This document shows positions 25,253 through 34,539 of a stretch of DNA of 64,000 nucleotides, piece by piece. Location: NCBI GenBank assembly GCA_028285625.1, contig JANQOX010000002.1, positions 124,001 to 188,000 of the forward strand. Direction: 5' to 3'. Position numbers and translations under genes: made by a program. The notes beneath the pieces were generated by a model, which saw nothing but the letters and a program-made list of their open reading frames with translations, made no database searches and was not told where the DNA came from. The DNA comes from Myxococcota bacterium (GTDB lineage: Bacteria; Myxococcota_A; UBA9160; UBA6930). Numbering within the stretch: the stretch's first letter is position 1; every line of letters starts with the position of its first letter.

Positions 25253-27613
25253 TTGGGCACCTTCGTTCGGCGCGCGGTCCTCGCGTTGGGCGCCCTCGTG
25301 GTGCTCGCGGCCGTGGCCGGGTTCGCAGGCGTGCGGGCATCGCTGCCCGGCCGGTCTGGCGATCTCGAACTGCCGGGGCTCGATGCGCCGGTCACCATCG
25401 TGTTCGACCCGCGCGCGCGCCCCTTCGTGCGTGCCGGTGGCGTCGGCGACGCGCTGTTCGCCCAGGGATTCCTCCACGCGCGCGAGCGGCTCTTCCAGAT
25501 GGAGCTCATCCGGCGCGCTGGTCGGGGCCGCCTGGCCGAGGCCCTGGGCCCGGGCCTGCTCGACACCGATCGCGAGCTCTGGCGTTCAGGCGTGCCCCAG
25601 CTCGCCGAGCGCATCGAGCGAAACGCCTCACGGGCGACGCGCGACCGGGTCGGGCGCTACGTGGCCGGCGTGAACGCGGCGCTCGAACGGATGGCGATCC
25701 GCCCCCCGTCGTTGCTGATGGCGGGGGTTCCCGTGCGGCCCTGGGAGCCGCGCGACGTCTACGGGGTGGGCGCGATGACCGCGTTCGATTCGGCGAACAA
25801 CGCGGACAACGAACTGCTGCGCCTCGCGCTGGCCCAGGCGCTCGATGACGAAGCGTTCACTGCCTTCGTCCCCGACGAGGCCGGGGTCCCGGCGTTTCCC
25901 TACGTGATCCCGCCCGGGTCGACGCTCGGGCTCTTGTCGCGGCGCGACGCACTCGACGCCGTGCGCCAGCCGCTGCTTCCGAGCCTGTCGCTCGGGAGCA
26001 ACGGATGGGCCGTCTCCGGCAAACGGTCGCATTCGGGCGCTGCCCTGTTCGCGTTCGATTCCCATGACGCGCTTTCGCTGCCGAATCTGCTCTACGAAGT
26101 GCACCTCTTCTTCGGGTCCGAAGGGCAGATCCGCGGTTTCTCGGTTCCGGGGCTGCCGGGCGTGGTCAACGGCTTCAACGGCCGCATCGCCTGGGGCTTC
26201 ACCAACATCGGCGATAGTCAGGACCTGTACGTCGAGACCCGTGACCCGGCCGACCCCACCCGCTTTCTGGGTCCAGACGGGTTCGAGTCCGCGCGCGTCG
26301 AGCGGGTGGAGATTCCGGTGCGAGGCCGCCCGGAGCCCGAACGGCTCGAGATCCTGCACACGCGGCACGGGCCCCTGGTGAGCGAGGACCCGCCGATCTC
26401 GATGGCGTGGATCGGACATCGCGTGGAGGGCCTCCGAATCGATCCGCTCTTCGAGCTGAATCTCGCACGGGACCGGGTCGAGGCCTTCGACGCGCTCGAT
26501 CGGCTGGCTGCGCCCAGCGCCAATGCGACCTACGCCGACGTCTCCGGTGCGATCGCCGTGCGCACGGTCGGTGCGCTTCCGGTCCGGGGTCGCGCCGAAG
26601 GTCTGTGGCCCCTGCCCGCGCACGAGCCCGACGTCGTCTGGAAGGGGGTGCTGCCCGCCAGAGAACTGCCCCGCAGCGTCGATCCCGAGTCGGGGTTCGT
26701 GGCGGCTGCGAACGCGCGCGTGAGCCCGCCGGGTCTCGGCCCGCTGGTCTCCGCCGACAACGCTCCGGGCTATCGCATGGCCCGCATCGTCGACGTCCTG
26801 TCGTCGAAGCCGGTGCATGCGCCGGCCGACATGCGGGCTCTGCAGGGGGACTGGCACAACGAACAAGCGGCGCGGCTGCTTGCGGTGCTGCTCCCGGAAC
26901 TCGGCGCCGAATCGATGGGCCCCGCCGAGCGCGCGGCGCACCATGCGCTGGAGCGCTGGCTGGAGGACCCGATCAGTGACCCCGAGCAGGCGGCGCCCCT
27001 GGTGTTCGAGCGCTTCTACGTCGCGCTGGCCCGGACGCTGTTCGCGGAGCATCTCGGCGGGCCGCTCTTCGAGCGGCTGCTGCGGCGCAACTACGTGCTC
27101 AACCACGCGCTCGACGGGTTGCTCCTCGACGCGGCGACCGAGTCGCCGTGGTGGCGAGGCGATCGCCCCGCGCGCGTTCGCGAGGCGTTCGCTGCGGCGG
27201 TGGCGGGCCTCCGCGACGAGGCCGGCGCGGACCCCGCGGGCTGGAACTGGGGCGATCACCATCGGGTCACCCTGCGTCACGAACTCGCCAAGGCCGTGCC
27301 GTTGCTAGGCGCCTGGCTCGATCGGGGGCCATTCCGTTGGGGGGGCGGTCACGCGACGGTGGGCCGGGCCCGGTATCGCTACGACCGTCCCGAGCAGGTG
27401 ACGGGCGCGGCCACGGTCCGCCTCGTGATCGAGATGACCGAGCCGATGCAGATCTGGTCGATCATCCCCGGCGGCCAATCGGGGCATCCAGCCGACCCCC
27501 ACTATGGCGACCAGATCGCCGACTGGTTGGCGGGTCGCCACGAGGCCATCCCCGCGCGCTTCGAGGACGTAAGCGGGCGCACGCTCCGATTGGCGCCGCC
27601 CGAAGCGGGCTAG
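25253..27613 (+). CDS. Penicillin acylase family Ntn-hydrolase
   Basis: A 786-residue exported amidase starting at TTG 25253. An N-terminal hydrophobic segment (about residues 8-25) directs export. The precursor layout is alpha chain, linker, beta chain: the catalytic Ser sits in SLGSNGWAVSGKRS, matching the G|SNxW autoprocessing site. The beta chain carries GFTNIGDSQDLY and the later Asn-rich SANATYADVSG. It should cleave an amide such as an N-acyl amino acid, acyl-homoserine lactone or similar. Coupling with the upstream PLP enzyme suggests a shared catabolic pathway. Substrate is unknown. Confidence 0.85.
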   Translation: MGTFVRRAVLALGALVVLAAVAGFAGVRASLPGRSGDLELPGLDAPVTIVFDPRARPFVRAGGVGDALFAQGFLHARERLFQMELIRRAGRGRLAEALGPGLLDTDRELWRSGVPQLAERIERNASRATRDRVGRYVAGVNAALERMAIRPPSLLMAGVPVRPWEPRDVYGVGAMTAFDSANNADNELLRLALAQALDDEAFTAFVPDEAGVPAFPYVIPPGSTLGLLSRRDALDAVRQPLLPSLSLGSNGWAVSGKRSHSGAALFAFDSHDALSLPNLLYEVHLFFGSEGQIRGFSVPGLPGVVNGFNGRIAWGFTNIGDSQDLYVETRDPADPTRFLGPDGFESARVERVEIPVRGRPEPERLEILHTRHGPLVSEDPPISMAWIGHRVEGLRIDPLFELNLARDRVEAFDALDRLAAPSANATYADVSGAIAVRTVGALPVRGRAEGLWPLPAHEPDVVWKGVLPARELPRSVDPESGFVAAANARVSPPGLGPLVSADNAPGYRMARIVDVLSSKPVHAPADMRALQGDWHNEQAARLLAVLLPELGAESMGPAERAAHHALERWLEDPISDPEQAAPLVFERFYVALARTLFAEHLGGPLFERLLRRNYVLNHALDGLLLDAATESPWWRGDRPARVREAFAAAVAGLRDEAGADPAGWNWGDHHRVTLRHELAKAVPLLGAWLDRGPFRWGGGHATVGRARYRYDRPEQVTGAATVRLVIEMTEPMQIWSIIPGGQSGHPADPHYGDQIADWLAGRHEAIPARFEDVSGRTLRLAPPEAG

Positions 27614-27695
27614 CGCCGGGCTACCACGGGTTTCGCCCTTCTCAAGCGCCCCCCGCGGGCGGCCGAAGAGTGCGACGAACCCTGGAGGTGCCGCC

Positions 27696-28082
27696 ATGAG
27701 CCGCTTCATCGTGCTACTTGCCGTTCTTCTGCTCGCTACCGCTTCGGCCGCGATCGATGGCAAGCATCCGCCCTCGGCCGCCTCGGTCAAGCCAGCCGCA
27801 GAGCTCAACGAGTCGGCGATCTCGGGCGACTTCGTCACGGCCGAGGGGCTCATCGCGGACCTCCGCGGTGGCAACGGCTCTTATGTGGTCGCCACGCTCG
27901 AAGACGACAGTGGAAGCGTGCTCGCTGCGGTTCCCGAGTACATCCGACGGCAGATCGAGTCCGAGCCGGGTGTCGATCCGATCGGCGTGCGCGTTCGGGT
28001 GTCCGGGGTCTGGGACCACAAGGCCCTCGACGAGGACACCCAGGGGATCCGCGTCCAGAACGTGGTGGTTCTCGAGCGCTAG
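27696..28082 (+). CDS. Small exported OB-fold-like protein, function unknown
   Basis: A 128-residue protein preceded by a GGAGG site 7 bases upstream of ATG 27696. Residues 1-18 form a signal peptide ending in ATASA. The rest reads as short beta strands (DFVTAEGLIADLR, SYVVATLEDDSGSVLAAVP, IGVRVRVSGVWDHK) in the pattern of a single OB-fold, as in YgiW/BOF-type periplasmic proteins. I cannot identify a ligand. It precedes the pilin gene by 21 bases and could be co-transcribed with it. Confidence 0.65.
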   Translation: MSRFIVLLAVLLLATASAAIDGKHPPSAASVKPAAELNESAISGDFVTAEGLIADLRGGNGSYVVATLEDDSGSVLAAVPEYIRRQIESEPGVDPIGVRVRVSGVWDHKALDEDTQGIRVQNVVVLER

Positions 28083-28103
28083 ACCGCGCTTCGAGACACC
28101 GGG

Positions 28104-28667
28104 ATGCGACGGACGCTGCGGGCGGGCTACACGCTCATCGAGTTGATGATCGCGGTTGCGGTGGTGGGGGTGCTGATCGCCACCGCCATCGCGAACTTCT
28201 CGCGCGTTCAGCTCCGCAGCCGTGCCGGCGAGGCGCGCACCCAGCTCGCTGCGATCCGCACCGCCGAAGAGGGCTACTTCGCCGAGCATGGCAGCTATGC
28301 GCCCAGCGGCCTCGAGCATCCGCCGCCTCCCGAGACGAACCAGAAGCGGCTCTGGGTTCCGACGGCATCCGGCGGCTTCGACACGCTCGGCTTCGTGCCC
28401 GAAGGCGAGGTCTACTTCACCTACTTCGTGGCGGCGACGACTGCGCCCGGCGAGGCGTTCAGTGCGGGCGCCCGGGGCGACCTCGACGCCGATGGCACGC
28501 AGAGCTTCTTCGCGTACATGAAGCCCGCGCCCGGCGCCGGGCTGGCGATACCGCTGTTCGGAGGAGCCTGCGCCGCCACGGGCGTCTACGACGGCGTCAC
28601 CATGGCACAGGACCTGTTGCGCACCGTGGGACCCTGCGACGGGCTCTCGGGCGTTCGCAACTTCTGA
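28104..28667 (+). CDS. Type IV pilin-like protein
   Basis: A 187-residue prepilin. After a 7-residue basic leader the prepilin peptidase site is GYTLIELMIAVAVVG, with the conserved Glu at mature position 5 and a hydrophobic alpha1 helix. The globular part has GEARTQLAAIRTAEEGYFAEHGSY, typical of major pilins and pseudopilins, and two C-terminal cysteines (GGACAATG, VGPCDG) that could make the D-loop disulfide. No assembly genes (pilB, pilC, pilD) are nearby, so it is an orphan relying on machinery elsewhere. Confidence 0.85.
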   Translation: MRRTLRAGYTLIELMIAVAVVGVLIATAIANFSRVQLRSRAGEARTQLAAIRTAEEGYFAEHGSYAPSGLEHPPPPETNQKRLWVPTASGGFDTLGFVPEGEVYFTYFVAATTAPGEAFSAGARGDLDADGTQSFFAYMKPAPGAGLAIPLFGGACAATGVYDGVTMAQDLLRTVGPCDGLSGVRNF

Positions 28668-28718
28668 CCGGCGCGGCGGCCCCTCACACGGTCGCGCGCG
28701 GTCGCCGGCCCCGCCCGA

Positions 28719-29906
28719 TCAACCGGCCGCCCGGGTTGCAGCGAGCAACTGCTCGGCGACCGCCTGCCACGGGCGCGCCCGCGCGTAGCCGCGCCCGCGC
28801 AAGGCGAGTGCCCCGCGCGCCGCTTCGTCGCCGAGCAACGCCGCTGCGGCGTCGGCCAGGGTCCGCCAGTCGAAGGGCGCGACCGAGACGACGCCCTCGG
28901 TCGCCGGGTCGTACACCGGCAACGCGTACCGGACCACCGGGACCCCGCACGCGAGCGCCTCGATCTGGACGTTGGGCGCGCCTTCGTAGCGGCTGGTCAG
29001 GAGCAGCAGTCGCGCGCTGGCGAGTTGGCGCAGGCGATCCGCGCCCGATCGCGAGCCCGCGAACGTGACGGCCGCGGCCACCCCGGCGCGCCGGAAGTCG
29101 GCGACCAGGCGATCTCTCGACGGGCCGGGGGTGTCGCCGATGACCAGCAGCCGCGCGTGGCCGCGGCTCTGGCGAACGCGCTGCAACGAAGCGGGCAGGT
29201 CGCTCGCGCCCTTACCGGGGTGCAGCCGGCCGAGCCAAGCGAGGTCGAACGTCTTGGTGACTGCCGTGGGATCGAAGTCGATCCTCGGCGCCCCGGGGTA
29301 GCCGTCCACACGCACCAGGTCCAGGTGGGGCCAACGCATCGCGACTCGTCGCCTGGCCCACTCGTTCTGGACGAGGACCGGTGTGCCCCGTGGCATGCTG
29401 CCCAGATGGAGGCCTTGGGCCAGCTTGAACAGCGCGAACGCCGGGCGCGGCAGGGTCCGCTGGTCGCCGAAGGGTCCGCCCACGCCCTCGAGCCAACCCG
29501 GCGCGAGCGAACGCAACCACGAGACCCAGCGCAGTTCGGGGCTCTTCCGAAGCAGGTGTCGCATGGCCAGCACGTTGGGAAGCAGCTCCGAGTTGCAGAT
29601 CCAACGGTCGTTCGGGCCCCGCGCGCCGAGGCCCGTTGCATCGGACCGCAGGGCGCGCGCACGCGCCAGGTAGGTTTTCAGGGCCGCGACCCCTCCGGCC
29701 GCTGCACCGGCCGGCACGGTCACGTATCGGAGGCTCGAACCCTCGCGAAGGCCCGCCGCCTCGTAGGCGCGCCGTGCCGCTTCGGTCGTCACGACGACGT
29801 TGTCGAGGCCCCGTTCGCAGAAGACGCGCACCGTCTCCACGAGGCAGACGTCTCCGCCGGTGGTCGTGTCGCCGAGCCGCCCGAGTTCGAGGTGGTAGAA
29901 GGTCAC
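28719..29906 (-). CDS. GT-B glycosyltransferase, family 4-like
   Basis: A 395-residue cytoplasmic glycosyltransferase. The C-terminal nucleotide-sugar domain shows DLAWLGRLHPGKGASDLP, then LLLLTSRYEGAPNVQIEALACGVPVVRY, the E-x7-E signature region of GT4 enzymes. The N-terminal acceptor domain is less conserved. The start overlaps the stop of the upstream YfhO-like gene by ATGA, so the two are translated together. It probably adds a hexose to a lipid-linked surface glycan. Confidence 0.82.
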   Translation of the reverse strand: MTFYHLELGRLGDTTTGGDVCLVETVRVFCERGLDNVVVTTEAARRAYEAAGLREGSSLRYVTVPAGAAAGGVAALKTYLARARALRSDATGLGARGPNDRWICNSELLPNVLAMRHLLRKSPELRWVSWLRSLAPGWLEGVGGPFGDQRTLPRPAFALFKLAQGLHLGSMPRGTPVLVQNEWARRRVAMRWPHLDLVRVDGYPGAPRIDFDPTAVTKTFDLAWLGRLHPGKGASDLPASLQRVRQSRGHARLLVIGDTPGPSRDRLVADFRRAGVAAAVTFAGSRSGADRLRQLASARLLLLTSRYEGAPNVQIEALACGVPVVRYALPVYDPATEGVVSVAPFDWRTLADAAAALLGDEAARGALALRGRGYARARPWQAVAEQLLAATRAAG

Positions 29907-32428
29907 GCCCGCTGCGCGCCCGGTGGCCGATCGGTCTGCGGCGGCTGCAGCCGGAAGCGCGCCGCCCCGGCGAGCACGACCGCGGCGACTACCGAGAGCC
30001 CCAACACGGCTCGCGAGAAGGCGCGAAGCGCCTGGGGGGGGTCGTAGTCGAGCGCGACCTGCCGAGTGCCTGCGGGCAGCCGGACACCGAGCAGCCGCCC
30101 CTGGGCCCGCAGCAGTTCTGCTTCGATGCCGTCCACACGCACGCGCCAGGCCGGGTCGAACTCACGCGAGATCGTGAGCACGCCCGGCGTCTGCGAGGCG
30201 ACCTCGACGTCGATCGACTCGGCGTCGAAGCGCCGCACGTGCACGCGGGCATCCGTGGTGGTCTCGCCGGCCGTCATGCTGGGGGTGGTCCGGTCGACGA
30301 CGACGACCTCGCGAGACGGGTCGAACTCGGCTGCACCGAGGGCGCGCATGGCCTCGTCCAGGGAAGGCACGCTGCGCCAGCCCGGGTGGTGTCGGACCGG
30401 AGGTCGCCAGCCGGCGACCTCCAGCACGGCGACGCGCCGGTCGCCGGGGCCGGTGAAGGTGCCCGCGAGCTTCAGCCCAGGAAGGGAGCGCACCGACGGC
30501 GGGACCGCGGCCACGCGTTGGCCGCGGGACCAGAGCGCGCCGTCGGTCACCACGTAGCGCACGCTCGCGAGCTGCCAGAAGCGAAGCTGTCCCGCGAACC
30601 AGTCGTGAACCGGCTCCTGCGCCGATGGTCCGGAAGCGCCGGGCTGACCCCCCCCGGAGGTTCGCCTCGGCAGCAGCGCTGCGTGAAACGCCACGTCCTC
30701 GGCCCGACGGCGCGACCGCGAGCGCTCGTCCACGACCGGAATGTCGTAGTAGGGCGACAGGACCGAGACGAACAGGTTCGACAGCCGGGAGGTGTCGAGC
30801 GTGACGATGCGTCCCTCGTCCATCAGCTTGATCGAGAACGCCGCCCGGCTTCCGTCCTGTTGCGCCCGCAGGAACGAGGTGAGCTCGTCTTCGTGCACCA
30901 GTTCGTCGCGGGGCGCAATGGCGCGCGACAGGTAGAACGAATCGATGCGATGGAGGTCGAGCACCAGCAGGGCCAGTAGCGAGACGCCGAGGGCCGGTGC
31001 CGCCCGGTCTCCGCGCCCGCTCCGGTTTCGCATCGCCAACGCGAGGCACACCGATGCTGCCCCCAACACGCCGGTCGTCCACAGCATCGCCACCATCCGG
31101 TTGTACTGAGCCAGGTCTGCCCTTGCGGCGGGTGCCGGCGCCCCGGGCCCGCCGACCAACAGCAGCACCAGGGTCGTGAAGGCCGCGAAGGCCGTGGTCC
31201 CCCAGGCCGCCTGCACGATTCGTTGCGCTCGGCCGACTCGTTCGTTCCGCACGGCTTCGAGCAACGCTTGCAGCCCGAACCCCGAGAGCACCGCCAGGCA
31301 GAGTGCACTGACCGCCATGAACTTCATGGGCGCCCGCAGGTAGAGCATGCCCGGGATCTCGAGCCAGAGGTCGTGGAGGAGGCTGCCGGGCGGGTGACGC
31401 CCCATGGCGAGCAGCGTCGAGAGACCGAAGGCCACGGCAAAGAGCCTCACGCGCGCGTCGGTGCGCCACCTGCAGGCCACGCCCAGGGCCGCGAGCAGGA
31501 CGACCAGCACGCCGATGGCGTGACTCGCATCGGCACTGGGCTTGTGACCCACGTAGGGTCGCTCGGGGTCTCCGGTGAGGTCCCCGTGGAACCCGGGCGC
31601 CACCGCATCGATGAGCTCTGCCGGGTGGTGCGACCAGCTGGTGGCGAAGTCGCGGAGTGCGGCCGGGTCGCCTTGGGCAGCCACGGCCGCGGGTCTGCCC
31701 TGCACGTACGCGCTCGTCGCCCACCGGTCGAGCTGGGCGGCGAACACGCCGAGCGCGACGACTGCGGCAACCGCGAGCCGCGCGATGACCGCGTTGCTGC
31801 GTCCACGCACCGCTTCGCGCCGACCCCGCCAGAGTTCCACGCCCAGGAACGAGGCGAACAGCAGCGAGAAGTAGGCGCCCCGCTGCGGGTCCTCGTTGAG
31901 CAGCATGCCCCAGGCCGCGCCCGCCAACAGGGCAGCCGCGAGCGGGCTGCGGGCCCTCGGGTCGATGGCGACGTGCAGCGCCAGCAGGGTGATGGCGACG
32001 AAGGCGGGCACGGCCAGGACCGTCAGGGGGGTCGGGTGGACGAGCGTCGCGAAGTGCGGCGTCAGGCCGAAGGCGATGCCGCCGAACAGGGAGGGTAGGG
32101 TGGCGAGCCCGAATCGGAGCAGCAGCAGGGCCAGGCACGCGATGGACACGGCCCAGGACACGGCACACAAGATGGGCACCGACGCCGCCGGGCCGAAAGC
32201 ACGCAGCATCGGCAGGAACGTGTGGAGACCGAAGTGCTCGCGCTTTCCGAATGCGTAGGGACGCGTCCAGCCTTCTGCGCCGGCTTCCAGGGCGCGGGCG
32301 CGCGCTGCGCGATAGCCGTAGTTGCCATCGATTCCGACGATCACCTGCCCCGAGGGCACGACGGCCGGCAGGACGAACCCGAACCCGAGAGCGGCGCTGA
32401 TGGCGACCAGCGCCACGGTCCGCTTCAC
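29903..32428 (-). CDS. YfhO-like multi-spanning membrane protein
   Basis: An 841-residue protein with about ten or more membrane helices in the first 520 residues, then a large extracytoplasmic beta-rich domain and one C-terminal helix (AFSRAVLGLSVVAAVVLAG). Motifs such as VGIDGNYGYRAAR near the start, YLRAPMKFMAVSALCLAVLSG and FDPAWRVRVDGIEAELLRA in the last domain are typical of YfhO-family proteins, thought to transfer glycosyl groups from lipid carriers outside the membrane. GTG 32428 is chosen because it precedes the first helix; GTG 32491 would add 21 residues. Linked to a GT4 gene. Confidence 0.75.
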   Translation of the reverse strand: MKRTVALVAISAALGFGFVLPAVVPSGQVIVGIDGNYGYRAARARALEAGAEGWTRPYAFGKREHFGLHTFLPMLRAFGPAASVPILCAVSWAVSIACLALLLLRFGLATLPSLFGGIAFGLTPHFATLVHPTPLTVLAVPAFVAITLLALHVAIDPRARSPLAAALLAGAAWGMLLNEDPQRGAYFSLLFASFLGVELWRGRREAVRGRSNAVIARLAVAAVVALGVFAAQLDRWATSAYVQGRPAAVAAQGDPAALRDFATSWSHHPAELIDAVAPGFHGDLTGDPERPYVGHKPSADASHAIGVLVVLLAALGVACRWRTDARVRLFAVAFGLSTLLAMGRHPPGSLLHDLWLEIPGMLYLRAPMKFMAVSALCLAVLSGFGLQALLEAVRNERVGRAQRIVQAAWGTTAFAAFTTLVLLLVGGPGAPAPAARADLAQYNRMVAMLWTTGVLGAASVCLALAMRNRSGRGDRAAPALGVSLLALLVLDLHRIDSFYLSRAIAPRDELVHEDELTSFLRAQQDGSRAAFSIKLMDEGRIVTLDTSRLSNLFVSVLSPYYDIPVVDERSRSRRRAEDVAFHAALLPRRTSGGGQPGASGPSAQEPVHDWFAGQLRFWQLASVRYVVTDGALWSRGQRVAAVPPSVRSLPGLKLAGTFTGPGDRRVAVLEVAGWRPPVRHHPGWRSVPSLDEAMRALGAAEFDPSREVVVVDRTTPSMTAGETTTDARVHVRRFDAESIDVEVASQTPGVLTISREFDPAWRVRVDGIEAELLRAQGRLLGVRLPAGTRQVALDYDPPQALRAFSRAVLGLSVVAAVVLAGAARFRLQPPQTDRPPGAQRA

Positions 32429-32499
32429 TGGCCTTGCCTGCCGGGTGCCGCCGGGCGGCGCCGCGCGGCTCCGAGCATGAAGCGAGGACACCGAACCCG

Positions 32500-33891
32500 T
32501 TGGACGCCCGAGATCTCGTGGTCCTGGTCTCCTGGAAGGATGTGACGCATCCCGAGGCGGGCGGGGCGGAGTTCGTCCACCACGAGCTGTCGAAGCGCCT
32601 GGTGGGGGAAGGCCATCGCGTCTTGCACCTGGTGCCCGGTTACCGAGGGTGTGCGTCGCGTAGTGTCGTCGACGGCATCGAGATCCGGAGGATCGGGCGT
32701 TCGCTGCTCAGCTTCTACGCCCTTCCGTTCTACTTCGCGTGGAAGCTGCGCCGGCAGACGGCGGCGATCGTGGACGTCTTCGTGGGCGTGGCGAGCTTCA
32801 GCGGGATGCTGGTTCCGCGCAGCCGTCGCGTGCTGTGGGCGCATCACGTGCAGGGCCCGACCTGGTTCGTTCGGCCGCCGGTCGAGGGGCTTCCCCGTCC
32901 CCTGGCCTGGTTGGGATCCGCAGCCGGCTGGCTGCTGGAGAAGCTGCAGCTTCGCGTCCTCGCATCGTGGCATCGCGCTCCCGTGATGGTCGGCTCCGCC
33001 TCGACGGCCACCGACCTCGAAAGCCACGGGTTCGCGCGAAGCGATCTGCGGGCGGTTCCCTATCCCTGTCCCCTGGCTCCGCTGGCCGACCTGCCCGATG
33101 AAGCCGAGCGGTTCACGGTCCTGCTGATCGGTCCGCGCCGGGTGAAGCGCCCGCTCGAGACCTTGCAGGCCTTCGACCTGTTTCGGCGCAGGCACCCCGA
33201 CGCGCGCCTGCAGATCGCCGGTTGGGGCAGCGAGCAGGACGCCCTTCGCCGCGAGGCCGGCGCGCTCGGCATGGACGTGAGCTTCTTCGGACGGATCGAC
33301 GAGGAGCGCAAGCGCGAACTCTTGATGGGTGCGCACGTGCTCTGCACCTCTTCGGTGAAGGAGGGCTTCGGCCTGATCGTGCTGGAAGCGAACGCCATGG
33401 GCACGCCCGTCATCGCGCACGACGTGCCTGGGCTTCGCGATGCCCTCGCCCACGACAACGGCCTGCTCTACCGCGGGGGTCCGGAGGGCCTGGCCTCGCG
33501 CCTGGAGGCGTTGTTCTCGATGTGGCAGGACCAGCCGCAGGAGTACGAGAGGCTCCGGCAACGCTGCCTGCGTGCCGCACGGCGCTTCGACGTCGAACAC
33601 AGCTACCGGGCGTTTCGCCGGGCTTTGCCGCTGGGGTCGAGAGACTGCCACCTAGTCGAGCCAGCTCGAGAGATCGCGCCCGATCCGCGGCGCGAGCCGC
33701 AGGACGTCTTCGCGCAGGTGCGCGCGCAGGCGGGCACGGACGTCGTCCGGCATCTCGACGCGGACGAGGTTGCGTTGGCGAACGGCGTCGACGGCCCGGC
33801 CGACCCGACGCTCGCCCGCGATGCGCACGAGCCCGCGTCGAACGCGCTCACGGGCGGGGGTGGGTCGCAGCCAGCGCTGGAGCGCGCGTAG
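32500..33891 (+). CDS. GT-B glycosyltransferase with unusual antisense-overlapping tail
   Basis: A 463-residue glycosyltransferase. The N-terminal motif LVVLVSWKDVTHPEAGGAE directly follows TTG 32500, and GAGGA lies about 12 bases upstream; longer frames add unsupported residues. The sugar-nucleotide domain has VLLIGPRRVKRPLETLQAF and CTSSVKEGFGLIVLEANAMG, the E-x7-E motif of GT4. Family members should end near HSYRAFRRAL (about base 33630). The last 80 residues are low in predicted structure and lie opposite the C-terminal coding sequence of the convergent sulfotransferase for 240 bases, so an original stop codon may have been lost. Confidence 0.8.
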   Translation: MDARDLVVLVSWKDVTHPEAGGAEFVHHELSKRLVGEGHRVLHLVPGYRGCASRSVVDGIEIRRIGRSLLSFYALPFYFAWKLRRQTAAIVDVFVGVASFSGMLVPRSRRVLWAHHVQGPTWFVRPPVEGLPRPLAWLGSAAGWLLEKLQLRVLASWHRAPVMVGSASTATDLESHGFARSDLRAVPYPCPLAPLADLPDEAERFTVLLIGPRRVKRPLETLQAFDLFRRRHPDARLQIAGWGSEQDALRREAGALGMDVSFFGRIDEERKRELLMGAHVLCTSSVKEGFGLIVLEANAMGTPVIAHDVPGLRDALAHDNGLLYRGGPEGLASRLEALFSMWQDQPQEYERLRQRCLRAARRFDVEHSYRAFRRALPLGSRDCHLVEPAREIAPDPRREPQDVFAQVRAQAGTDVVRHLDADEVALANGVDGPADPTLARDAHEPASNALTGGGGSQPALERA

Positions 33892-34539
33892 CCGCGGACG
33901 ACCCGCCCCATTGATCGGGCCCAGGTTGGCAGGGCGGTGGCTCGGATCGACGCCCAGAAACCGGTAGAGATCCGAGGCCAGCGAGGCAGCGTCGGCCACG
34001 AGGTCGTCGAACAGGTAGACCCGCACGCGCGAGAAGGCCTGCTGGTACGCCGCCACCTGCGTGTCGTAGCGGCTCATGCCGAGATAGTGCCGCCCCCAGT
34101 CGCGCTCGTCGCATCTGCCCTCGATCTCGTCTTCGATCGCGCGCTCGAAGCTGCGCGGCTCGGCGAGAGTGCGCACGCCATAGAGATGGTGCGACCACGC
34201 GCGCGCGGCCGGGTCGCGCAGGATCATCGCGATGCGAATGTCGCCGAACACTTCGCGAATGCGGGGGATCGCCTCTTGGTAGGCGTAGAGGGTGCTGCCG
34301 GATACCTCACCCGCGGCTCGGGTCCCGGCAGGGCGCGACGTGCCGTAGAGCGCTTCATACTCGCGCGGGGTCGGAACGCGGTGCGCGATGCGGGCCCGTC
34401 GCGCCAGATCGGGCGTGACGAAGTGCGTCTCCTTGGTGGGGGCATGGACCTGCGGGTGGTCGAGCAGCGCGTGATGGATCCAGGTCGTCCCGCTGCGCGC
34501 GGCGCCCACCACCATGAAGGTCGCGAGGTCGCCGTTCAC
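33652..34539 (-). CDS. PAPS-dependent sulfotransferase
   Basis: A 295-residue cytoplasmic sulfotransferase. The 5'-phosphosulfate loop is VVGAARSGTTWIHHALLDHP at residues 10-29. The 3'-phosphate-binding segment is MILRDPAARAWSHHLY near residue 108. It transfers sulfate from PAPS to a hydroxyl, here most likely a sugar of the neighbouring glycan. The ATG at 34539 overlaps the stop of the upstream glycosyltransferase by ATGA. Its 3' end overlaps a convergent glycosyltransferase. Confidence 0.85.
   Translation of the reverse strand: MNGDLATFMVVGAARSGTTWIHHALLDHPQVHAPTKETHFVTPDLARRARIAHRVPTPREYEALYGTSRPAGTRAAGEVSGSTLYAYQEAIPRIREVFGDIRIAMILRDPAARAWSHHLYGVRTLAEPRSFERAIEDEIEGRCDERDWGRHYLGMSRYDTQVAAYQQAFSRVRVYLFDDLVADAASLASDLYRFLGVDPSHRPANLGPINGAGRPRLRALQRWLRPTPARERVRRGLVRIAGERRVGRAVDAVRQRNLVRVEMPDDVRARLRAHLREDVLRLAPRIGRDLSSWLD

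Noticed and set aside
32434-32499. Longer N-terminus of the plus-strand glycosyltransferase
   Set aside because: The added residues precede the conserved first strand, have no ribosome site and overlap the start region of the divergent gene.
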